Assembly: GCA_018814305.1 (NCBI GenBank)
Contig: JAHJAA010000037.1
Coordinates: 1 to 64,000 of the forward strand
Direction: 5' to 3'
Length of the DNA stretch: 64,000 nucleotides
Origin: Pseudomonadota bacterium
GTDB taxonomy: Bacteria > Desulfobacterota > Desulfobulbia > Desulfobulbales > JAGXFP01
In this document: one piece after another, positions 19,813 through 30,600 of the stretch
Layout: every line of letters begins with the position of its first letter
How positions within the stretch are numbered: position 1 is the first letter of the stretch
Notes under the pieces: model-generated
Told to the model about the DNA's origin: nothing
Seen by the model: the letters and a program-made list of their open reading frames with translations, nothing else
Databases searched by the model: none
Position numbers and translations under genes: made by a program

Positions 19813-20076
19813 TTGAACGTATCGCTTACGCCCGAAATGGATGTTTTGATTGCAGAGAAAATCAAGTCCGGGATGTATAAGTCCTCGAGCGAACTGATTC
19901 GAGAAGGCCTTCGCCTTCTTCAATTACGTGACGAACAACGATTGAGAATGGCTGAAGATCTCAGGAGCGAAGTACTGATAGGAGTAAAACAGCTCGATGC
20001 CGGAACACCTCAAAAGCTTGACCAGAAACTCATTGATACCATAAAACGCGATGCCCGAAAGATGTTTGCCGTATGA
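19813..20076 (+). CDS. parD: ParD-like antitoxin (ribbon-helix-helix)
   Basis: An 87-residue type II antitoxin. The start is a TTG eight bases after a perfect AGGAGGTG. The N-terminal MNVSLTPEMDVLIAEKIKSG and SSSELIREGLRLL form the ribbon-helix-helix DNA-binding part; the charged C-terminal half would wrap the toxin. Its TGA overlaps the toxin ATG (ATGA). It probably represses its own promoter. The toxin partner is frameshifted, so the antitoxin may now be an orphan. Confidence 0.85.
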   Translation: MNVSLTPEMDVLIAEKIKSGMYKSSSELIREGLRLLQLRDEQRLRMAEDLRSEVLIGVKQLDAGTPQKLDQKLIDTIKRDARKMFAV

Positions 20077-20365
20077 AAGAGATCGAACTCGTCATCTCTG
20101 AGCAGGCCACCCATGACTTGACCGATATCTGGCCCTATATAGCCAATAACTCCCCCAGGCAGCTGACACCTTCCTCGACTTCATACTGGAGCAATGCCGG
20201 TTGTTTTGTTCATCTCCTGAGATTGGCAGGCTACGGGATGAGTTGCTGCCTGGAATCAGAAGCTTTCCGGTAAAACGATATATCATCTTCTATCGTGTTA
20301 CCACCAATGCGATAGAAGTAATCCGCATCCTCAGCGGATACCGCGATTTTGATTCAGTTTTCTAA
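20073..20365 (+). pseudogene. parE: ParE/RelE-family toxin, frameshifted
   Basis: The frame starts normally (MKEIELVISEQATHDL, then DIWPYIANNSP) and is lost at a run of five C (20152-20156). Adding one C restores AADTFLDFILEQC, then ELLPGIRSFPVKRYIIFYRV and the typical ParE end ILSGYRDFDSVF with a stop at 20363-20365. The rebuilt protein has about 97 residues, the usual ParE length. The lesion is either a real one-base deletion that disarms the toxin or a homopolymer sequencing error. Confidence 0.85.
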
Positions 20366-20414
20366 ATCGACGAAGGAGCTCAGCAAAGCACACCTTGATA
20401 CAGCCCGATTGAAA

Positions 20415-20455
20415 CCAAAAGAGCCGGGAAGCGTTACGCTCCCCGGCTCTTTTGG
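20415..20455. terminator. Bidirectional terminator between ParDE and the RTX-tail remnant
   Basis: Arms CCAAAAGAGCCGGG (20415-20428) and CCCGGCTCTTTTGG (20442-20455), with further pairing inside (AGCG and CGCT). It lies between two convergent units, parDE on the plus strand and the RTX remnant and giant gene on the minus strand, and has T runs for both. Confidence 0.85.
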
Positions 20456-20483
20456 TAATAATTTCGATCAATCAGGGCACGAT

Positions 20484-20584
20484 TTACCCATCAATCCGAA
20501 TGTCGGTCAGGGTTGAGCTGTCCCAGGCAAAAAGGAATGCCTCGACCGGATAATCTGCGTCGGCCCAGTTATCGAGGGTCAAAT
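20484..20584 (-). pseudogene. RTX/HCBP-type tail remnant (33 codons)
   Basis: Reading on the minus strand gives LTLDNWADADYPVEAF then LFAWDSSTLTDIRIDG and a stop at 20484-20486. This matches the last 33 codons of the RTX tails at 18453, 37266 and 38582. Nothing upstream continues the frame. It is a 3' fragment directly downstream of the 3309-aa gene. Confidence 0.75.
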
Positions 20585-20684
20585 GATTATTGATGCTCCT
20601 TGAACAAACTTTTATTCAGAACTGCCCGGTGCGTTCTTCACTCCATAAGAAAGAACCACGCCTGGGGCCATGTCTTCCCAATCC

Positions 20685-21600
20685 TTACGGCTTCGGAATA
20701 ATCAACCGATACGGCCCTCCTTCCTGAACCACATACACCCAGTAGCCCCGCCAGGGGATCAGCATGGCGTCGGGATCGCCGCCGGCGCTCTCAAAACCAT
20801 AGAGAGATCCCCAGTCATTGCCCTGGTAATAATAGATCCCGTTGACCACCAAGTTGGCGGCTCCGGCGTCAAGCCAGGGCAGCGGAGTCCCATCATCCAC
20901 CTGCACCAGCACATCGACCAGACGGACCTGACCGCCGTAGGGATTGGCGATCAGATTCCAACCCGGCACCACCTCGATCACAAATTCAGGTTCACTGTAT
21001 GCCGGATACGTGGAGAGATCCGGCAGGCTGGCCAGGCTCTGGCGCTCCATGAAGTAGCCGAGACCCGGGATATGATCACAGCCAGTACCGCAAGGTTCAA
21101 AGGAGCCGTTGTTACCAATAGTGGAGAGCCCGCCGGAAATCCAGCGGTAGATCCGCTCACTGCCCAGGAGATCAGTCAGATCGAGACCCGCCAGCAATGC
21201 CCTGGCCAGCCCGACCATATTGGCTCCGTGCAGCAGTTCAATGGTCGGCCCTGCGATCTCGTTGGTTTGTGAAAGGAGGGTTCCGGTATACTCGTTACCC
21301 TCCCGAACCTCCACATGATAGCTGTGGCTGCCCGCCGGTCCGAGATTCAAATCAATGGTGCACGTCACCGGCACCGAGAAATCCACCGGGACAGGACCGC
21401 AATCCATCTGCTGCGGGAATCCATCGATCACCAGCCAGACACTGCCGGCATCCGGTGTGTTAATCACGGTCTCGAAGGTAAAGTCAACATCCAGCTTGGG
21501 ATTACCACCGACGATATTATCCCACGAATTATCTCCAGAACCCCTGAAGCCAACCTGATCAATCCCCGGCTCAAAGAGGGCCGGATCCTCGGGAAAGGTG
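20685..21600 (-). repeat. C-terminal cassette, copy 2 (shared with 3742-4650)
   Basis: Codons from DPALFEPGIDQVGF to the stop match the end of the 1221-aa protein. The region about 21218-21600 is nearly identical to 4290-4650, including an exact shared stretch of more than 30 bases around 21450-21490; the last 80 codons are much more diverged. Both copies lie on the same strand about 17 kb apart. Confidence 0.85.
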
Positions 21601-24600
21601 TCCTCATCATCAGGGGTACCATCATTATCACTGTCAATAACGGCCAGGAGAGTAAAGGATGCCTCCACCCGACAGTTTGAGTAAATCGAGTTGGTGGTGT
21701 AGGTCGTGCCGTTCAGCGTTCCACCGCAGGTCCCGGTGACCCCTCCCACCATGTATCCGGCATCAGGGGTCAGGGTGAAGGTGACAACATCCCCCTGGTC
21801 TACCGTGACCGCAGAACTTGGGTTGATGGTGCCGTGTTCGCCCGCCGAAGAGGTCACCGTATAGGAGACCACCGGCGGTGGCGGCGCCGGGGTATCGTTA
21901 TCGGTGATGGTCAGCTGAGCGGCGAGTTGCCCACCCTGGGCCACACCGACAAAGGTGTTCAATGCCAGGTTGACCGTCTCAGACGGTTCGATTGCTGTAT
22001 CATTGATGATCGGCACCGGGAAGGTCTTGGCACCACTGTCGCCATCGGCCCAGTTCAAGGTGCCGGTGGTGGCGGTATAGTCACTGCCGGCAGTGGCCGT
22101 GCCATTGGTGGTGGCATAATTTACCGAAACCGCACCATCAGTTCCGCCGGTTCGAGTGACAGTTATGGTGGCGGTGCCGCCGTTTTCGGCAACAATATAG
22201 GTAGCGCTGCTGAACTGGACCGCTCCCGGGCTATATTCATAGGCCCCGATATCGCAGATGGCACTGGCATTAAAATCCCCGTCCACCGGGCGGGCCATAT
22301 CCCGCTGGTCGGTTGTCGCACAGGTGGCGTTATCACCGGCATCAATGACCGGGCTGCTGGCCAGCAGACCAAGGATCTGGGTCGCACCGCCATGATCGGC
22401 CAGGGCGGTCAGGCCGGGATCGCCTGAAAGGGCCGGCGAACAGGTGTTATCTTCGATCAGGTTGTTGGTGTTGGTCGCGATGGTCCCGGTATTGAAGCAA
22501 TCAGTTCCAAAACTGTTGGCGGTGATCGTATTGAGGAGGTGGAGAGTCCCGGCATTATAGATTCCACCACCATTGTTCGAGAAGGCCCAGTTGCCACTTA
22601 TGGTATTATTTGCCAGGGTAAGAGTCCCAGACGAATAAATGCCGCCACCGTCAACATTGACGCTGTCTCCCCATAAGGTGCTGTTGGTGACGATCGCCGT
22701 TCCGTTTGAGTAGATCCCGCCACCGTTTCCAGCAGAAGTATCATTTTCCAGGGTACAACTGGTCACGGTCAAGGTCCCGCCGACATTGGCGATCCCGCCG
22801 CCATTTCCAGCCATGAATCCGTGGTTTTCTCTGATGGTCGAATGATCAATGGAAAGTGTCCCTGCGTTTAAAATACCGGCACCGTCGACGAAGTTAACTA
22901 AACCATCTTGAATCGTTACATAGGAAAGAGACACCACTGTCCCCCCCGAAATATTCAAAACCCGGGAGGTGCTATTACCGCTGATCACCAGGCTGTTGGT
23001 ATTGGGACCGGTAAAAGTTAGACTCTTATTGATGGCCAACTCACCCGTAGTCAGGGTGATGGTGCCAGAGATACCCGTCAGATCAATGGTATCACCGCTC
23101 GCCGCATCGGCAATGGCCTGCCGCAGGGAACCGGCCCCACTATCGTTGGTATTGGTCACGATGATCGTCGCCGGAACGTTACTCACCGTGATCGTGTTGC
23201 CGGTGAGGTCGGAGGAATCGCCGGCGATGACGGCAGTATTCCAGTCATCGGCAGCTGCAAGATTATAGGTGGTGGTGTCAACTGAGCTAGTCCCTGATTT
23301 ATTCAAGAGGAGATCAACCGCTGCTTTATCCGTCGCACTGAGGACCAGGGTGAACTGGCTCACAGAATCACGATTGACGTCGGCGGTGTCGGTCAGGGTA
23401 TAGGTGCCCCCCCCTTGACCGGTTATGGTCAGCTTTGAGGCGTCGAGATCACTGCCGCTGCCATTGGCCTGAATATCGGTACCGGTAACCACCAGGGTGC
23501 CGGTTGAATAATCATAGGTCGCCGAGGTGATTTTGGGATTAACGATGACCGTCACAGCATTGGGCCCGGCATCCGAAATATCGATGGCCGCATCAGCTGC
23601 CGTCAGCCAGTTGTCGGCCGCAGCGATGTTATACGTTGTCGCATCATTAGCTGAGGTCCCCGGTTTATTCAGTAACAGATCAACTTGTGTTTTATCCGCA
23701 CCTCCCAAAGTAAAGCTGAATGAGGTCACAGCGGAAATTTCGACGTCTGCGGCCGTGGTGAGGGTATAGGTGCCACCACCCTCACCGGTGAAGGAGAACA
23801 TGGAAAGATCAACATCATTGGCTGCCCCGATTTTACTGAAGAGGTTGGTGACGGTGACGGTTACAGCTCCGGTATCGGTATTATAGACGGCCGAGGTAAC
23901 GGTCGGGACCGCCACATTGCTGACGGTGATCCCGTTACCGGTGAGGTCCGAGATATTGGTTGCCGCCGGAGCGCCGGGCAACCAGTTATCCGCGGCGGCC
24001 AGGTTGTAGGTGATAGCGCTGCTTGAGACTGTGCCGTTTTTATTGAGCAGACCATGGACATTGAGCTGATCGGTAACGCTCAGGGTGACGGTGACGGATG
24101 TTGAACTGGTCAACTCAACATCGCTGGTGTCGGTGAGGGCATAGCTGCCCCCTTCACCAGTCACGGTCAGGGTCGAGGCATCGAGATCATTGGCGGCCCC
24201 ACTATTGCCAACCAGGTTGGCGCCGGAGATCACCAGTTGCCCGGTACTCCAATCGTAAGTGGCCGAAGTGATGGTCGGCCCGGCATAGTTACTAACGGTG
24301 ATGGCGTTACCGGTAAGATCGGCAACGGCAAGGGCCGGATCAGCCCCCGCGGCCCAATCCTCGGCGGCGGCCAGATTGTAGGTGGTGCCCCCTACCGAGC
24401 TGGTGCCGTTGTTATTCAACAAGGACTCAACGTTGGTGAGATCCGTCCCGGCCAGGGTGATGGAGAACTGGGTGGAGGAGGTGATCTCCACATCGCTCGC
24501 TGAAGTCAGGACATAGGTCGCCCCGCCTTCACCGGTGAAGGTCAAGGTCGAGATATCGATATCGTTAGTTGCGCCGCTTTTCGACAAAAAGCCGGTACCG

Positions 24601-27600
24601 GTTACCGTCAGCACATTGGTATTGGAATCATAGGTGGCGCTGGTGATGGCCGGAACTGCCACGTTACTGGCCGTGATGCCGTTGCCAACAATATCGGCCA
24701 CCACCACCGCCACGTCCGCACCCGTCGCCCAGTCTTCGGCAGCGGCGAGGTTGTAGGTGGTGGCGCTGGTGGAGGCGGTGCCGTTTTTGTTGACGATCAG
24801 GTTTAGCGCAGCTTTGTCAGTGGCGCTCAGCGCCAGCGTGAAGGCGGTGCCCGAGGTAATCTCGACATTGGCCGTGTCGGTCAGGGTATAGGTGCCCCCG
24901 CCTTCGCCGGTGATGGTGAACTTGTTGGCCACGATGTCGTTTGGACCACCTGCTTTGCTCAGCAAGCCAGTGCCGGTCACCACCAGGTTGCCGGTGGAAG
25001 CATCGTAGGTTGCCGAAGTAATCGCCGGAACCGCCACGTTGCTGGCGGTGATACCGTTACCCGCAAGGTCTGCACCGACCACCGCCACATCCGCGCCCGC
25101 CGTCCAATCTTCGGCGGCGGCGAGGTTATAAGTGGTACCACTGCTGGAGGAGGTACCGTTCTTGTTGACGATCATGTTCAGCGCGGCTTTGTCAGCGGCG
25201 CTCAGCGCCAGCGTAAAGGAGGTCCCCGAAGTGATCTCGACGTTGGCGGTGTCGGTCAGGGTGTGGGTCGCTCCTTCACCGGTGATGGTGAACCTGTTGG
25301 CCACGATGTCATTGGCTGCACCCGTCAGCTTGAGGAAACCAGTGCCGGTCACCACCATGTTGCCGGTGGCGGCATCGTAGGTGGCCGAGGTGATCGCCGG
25401 AACCGCCACGTTACTCGCGGTGATGGGATTACCGGTCAGGTCAGAGGTGTCGCCGGCGGTGACATTAGCGTCCCAATCGTCGGCTGCGGCAAGGTTATAG
25501 GTGGTGCCGCCGGTGGAGGCGATTCCGTTCTTGTTGACGGTCTGGTTAATGGCGGCCTTATCTGTCGCGCTCAAGCTTATGGTGAAGGAAGTAGCACTGG
25601 TAAGCTCCACATTTGCCGAATCGGTCAGGGTATAGGTTGTGCCGCCTTCAGCCGTGAAGGTGAATTTATTGGCAGTGATGTCATTAGTCACCCCGGCTTT
25701 AGCCTGCATATTAGTGCCGGTCACCACCAGAGCGCCGGTGGCGGCATTGTAGGTCGCCGAAGTGATCTTCGGAGCAATGAAAACGGTGATCCCGTTGCTG
25801 GCATCGGCGGTGTTGAGGGCAGGATCCGCGGCGGCAAGCCAGTCATCCGCAGCGGCAAGGTTGTACAGGGTGGTATCGGCTGCGCTGGTGCCGATTTGGT
25901 TTAACAACGCATCGACGTTGGTTTTATCCGCTCCGGACAGGGTGACGGTAAAGGAGGTGGCGGAGGTGATCTCGACATTCGAGGCGCTGGTCAGGGTGTA
26001 AGCTGCCCCGCCGCCGCCTTGCCCGGTAAAGGTCAGTTTGTTGAGCACGATGTCGTTTGCCGCGCCCACCTTGTTGAATAAATTGGTGCCGGTCACGACC
26101 AGCACCCCGGTATCGGAGTCATAGGTAGCGGAAGTTATAGACGGCGTGGCGACGTTACTCACCGTGATCCCGTTGCCGGTCAGATCGCTGATATCAGACG
26201 TAGCTGGTGTTCCGGGCAGCCAATTATCTGCCGCCGCCAGATTGTAGGTTACAGCACCGCTGGATAGGGTGCCATTCTTGTTCAAAAGACCACGAACGTT
26301 CAATTGATCGGTGGCTGAAAGGGTCAAGGTGACGGTGGTGGCATTGGTCAGCTCCGCATCCGGGGTGTCGGTCAGGGCGTAGGAACCGCCCTCACCGGTG
26401 ATGGTCACCATGGAGGCATCGAGATCGTTGGTCGCACCCAAGGTGTTAACCAAATTGGTACCGGTTATGGCCAGCTGATCGGTAGCCCAATCATAGGTGG
26501 CACTGGTAATGGTTGGTGCCGTCCAGTTGCTAACGGTGATGGCATTGGTTCCATCGGTAATATCCACCGCCCCATCGGCGCCCCGGTTCCAGTTGTCGGC
26601 CGCCGCCAGGTTATAGGTGGTGCCGCTATCGGAACTGGAGCCATCTTTGTTCAGCAAACGCTCCACATTGTACAGATCTGCTCCAGACAGGGTGGCAGCA
26701 AATTGGCTGGCGGAGGTGATCTCCACATCGGTGGCCGTGATCAGGGTATACGTATTGCCGCCTTCGCCGGTAATGGTGAACGTCGAGAGATCGATATCGT
26801 TGGTGGCCCCGGCGAACGGAAAGAACCCCGTCCCCGTCACCGTCAGGATATTAGACGCATAATCGTAGGTTGCCGAGGTAATGGTCGGTGCGGTCACATT
26901 GCTGACGGTAATGGTGTTCCAGGAATCAAGTACGACAACCGCCGCAGCGGCCCCGGCGGCCCAATCTTCAGCCGCTTCCAGATTATAGGTTGTCCCACCG
27001 GTGGAGGTGGTGCCGTTCTTGTTCATGATCTGGTTGACCGCGGCCTTATCGGTCCCGCTCAAGGTCACGGTAAAAGAGGTGGACGAGGCAATGTCCACAT
27101 TGGCGCTCGAGGTCAAGGCATGGGTCGCCCCACCCTCACCGGTGATCGTCAGCTTGGCAACTGCGATATCATTGTTGGCACCGCTCAACGAGAGCAATCC
27201 CGTCCCGGTCACCACCAAAACCCCGGTGGAGGTATTATATGTTGCACTCGCAACGGTGGGCACGGCCACGTTACTGGCGGTGATGCCGTTGCCGGTCAAG
27301 TCTGCAACGACCACCGCCGGATCCGCCCCTGCCGCCCAGTCTTCCGCCGCCGCCAGGTTGTAGGTGGTGGCACTGGTGGAGCTGGTGCCGTTCTTGTTGA
27401 CGATCTGGTTCAAAGCTGCTTTGTCGGTGACGCTCAGCGCCAGCGTGAAAGCGGTGCCCGAGGAGATCTCCACGTTGGCGGTGTCGGTCAGCGTGTACGA
27501 GCCACCTTCGCCAGCGATAGAAAACGTATTGGCCACGATATCGTTAGTACCACCCGCCTTCCTCAGGAAGCCGGTACCGGTCACCACCAGGTTGCCGGCA

Positions 27601-30600
27601 GCAGCATCATAGGTCGCCGAGGTGATCGCCGGAACCGCCACGTTGCTTGCAGTGATGGTGTTCCCGGTGGCATCGACCACATTGACTGCGGCATCCACCC
27701 CTGCGGCCCAGTCTTCGCCCGCATTCAGGTTGTAAGCAACTGTATTGGTAGAGGAAGTGCCGTTTTTGTTGACAATCAGATTGAGGGCCGCTCTATCGGT
27801 GGCACTGAGTGTCAAGGTAAATGTCGTGCCGGAAGCAACTTCTACATTAGCTGTATCTGTTAGGGTGTAGGTCGAGCCTGCACCCGTAATCGTAAATTTA
27901 TTGGCAACGATGTCGTTGGTCGCCCCAGCTTTGCTTAAGAGACCTGTTCCTGTAACGACCAGTACTCCAGTTGAAGCGTCATAGGTGGCTGAAGTAATGG
28001 TCGGGACGGCCACATTGCTGGCGGTAATACCGTTCGTGGCATCGACCACATTGACTGCTGCATCCGCCCCTGCGGCCCAGTCTTCGCCCGCATTCAGGTT
28101 GTAGGTTGTGCCACTCGTAGAGGATGTGCCGTTCTTGTTGACATACAGATTGACACCCGCTTGGTCGGTAGCGCTCAAGGTCAGGGTGAAGGCGGTACCC
28201 GAGGTGATCTCGACGTTGGCGGTGTCGGTCAGGGTGTAGGTGGCAACGCCTTCGCCGGTGATGGTAAATTTGTTGGCCACGATGTCGTTGGTCCCGCCTG
28301 ACTTGCTCAGGAAACCGGTGCCGGTCACCACCAGGCTGCCGGTGGCGGCATCGTAGGTCGCCGAGGCGATGGTCGGAACCGCCACGTTGCTGGCGGTGAT
28401 GGTGTTGCCGGTGGCATCGACCACATTGACTGCTGCATCCGCGCCGGCTGCCCAATCTTCGGCCGCATTAAGGTTGTAGGTTGTGCCACTCGTGGAGGAT
28501 GTGCCGTTCTTGTTGACATACAGATTGACACCCGCTTGGTCGGTAGCGCTGAGGGTCAGGGTGAAGGCGGTACCCGAAGTGATCTCGACGTTGGCCGTGT
28601 CGGTCAGCGTGTAAGTCCCGCCTTCGCCGGTGAGGGTGAACTTGTTGGCCACGATGTCATTACCCACGCCATTCAGCTTGAGAAAACCGGTGCCGGTCAC
28701 CACCAGGTTGCTGGTGGCGGCATCGTAGGTCGCCGAGGTGATGGCGGGTGCCGCCACATTGCTGACAGTGATACCGTTGCCGGCATCAGCGATCGAGCCC
28801 CCGGTGATAACCGTGTTCCAGTCGTCGGCGGCGTCGAGGGAGAAGGTGGCACCGCCGGTGGAGAGGGTACCATTTTTATTCAGCATCTGGTTGACCGCCG
28901 CCTTGTCGGTGGCGCTCAAGGTGAAGGAAAACGCGGTGGCGGAGGCAATCTCGACATTGGCGGTATCGGTCAATGTGTAGGTCGCACCGCCTTCGCCCTT
29001 TAGAGTGAATTTATTGGCGGTGATGTCGTTGGTCGCGCCGCTGGCGTTGACCATATTGGTTCCCGTCACCGCCAGCACACCGGTGCTGGCATCGTAGGTA
29101 GCTGAGCTGATGGTCGGGGTCTGCACGTTGCTGACGGTGACTCCATTGCCGGTCAGATCGGCGTTACCGGCGTTGGCAGGATTCCAGTCGGCGGCGGCAG
29201 CAATGTTATACGTTGTACTATCAGTGGATGAGGTGCCGTTTTTGTTCAGCAAGCCTTCTACATGGGTCTGGTCGGCCGCATTCAGGGCCACGGTAAACGA
29301 GGTGGCTGAGGTGAGTTCAACGTTCGCCGAAGTCAGGGTGTAGCTGCCCCCAGCTTCCCCGGTGAGGCTCAATTTAGCGACATTGATGTCGTTGTTCGCC
29401 CCCCCGGTTGCGGTCAAGCCGGTTCCAGTCACGACCAGCGAGTTGGTGCTGGCATCGTAGGTGGCGGAGGTAATGGTAGGGGCCGCCGCCAGTGCCGCAT
29501 TAGCGACGGTAAATGTATCAAAGGTAATATTGGATGGATTGGTATTATTGGTTCCTGAAAACTCCACTCTGAAACTGGTCAATCCGGTAAAATTTGTATA
29601 ACTGCCCGAGGTAAATGACTGTCCCGTGGCAGTAAAAGTAGTGGATACGGTGCCGCCCCCACTTTTGTTGCCCGTAATCGTAAAGCTGTAATTCGCCGTT
29701 GTACTAAAATTGGTGAAATTAATCGCGGTAAGGTCGAACACAACAACATTCGTGTTATCAGCGCTGACGGTAAAATCGCCATTACCAGCGTTAGGGCTGT
29801 AATAAATACCATCAAAACCAGGGGTGGGGTCATTAGCCAAGTTCAAACCTGCGGTGTTGGTAAAGGTAAAAGCAGGGACAAAGCTAGCTAGTGTTGGTGT
29901 GCCATTAGCCATGGTTCCCGTGACATTCTGCACACCATTCGGCAATACCAGCAAATGGTCGTAAGCCAATAATGGCGGATCAGAAATGGCCTTGTGTGCG
30001 GCTATTAATCCAATCTGTGTCTCCAGTACCCAGTTGCCGCCCAGCGCCGCAGCTCCGGTAATGTCATTGGATGCGGCAATGTCTGCCCCCGTCGCCTGAG
30101 CCAGCGCGGCAACAAACGCTGTGCCGTCCTCACCCTTAGCCACATTACACCCATACAACAGGATGTCGGCGTTCGCATCCAGGGCGTCGCCGATGATGGC
30201 CAGGTCGGTGCCATGGTCACCCATATTTTGCGCCGTCAGGGTAAGCCCGCCCAGATGAAGCGCCCCTTCGGAACCGTGGGAGATAATATGGATGGTATCA
30301 ATGCCGCTCCGACCTTTGAGGGTACCCGCCATCTGCCCCAGACCATCCCGGGTCGGATCAAGTCGAACAACCTCCACTCCCGGCCGCAGGCCGTTGAGGA
30401 GCACGTCTGCATCCGTGACATCCGCCGCAACAAACAAAACCTCGACCGGATACGGAGACCCGATGTCGGCAACAGCCGGGCCACCACTTCCCTGAGCCGA
30501 CTGAAAAGAATCGGCTCCCATCTCCACCATCGCCCAGATGTTCTCCGCCGACCCCATTCCTATGACCAATACAAAAAATACGGCGAGGGAGAGCGCTTTC

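Noticed and set aside
23165-29495. Regular repeats that could suggest a CRISPR array
   Set aside because: The period is about 372 bases, the units are coding and there are no short spacers.
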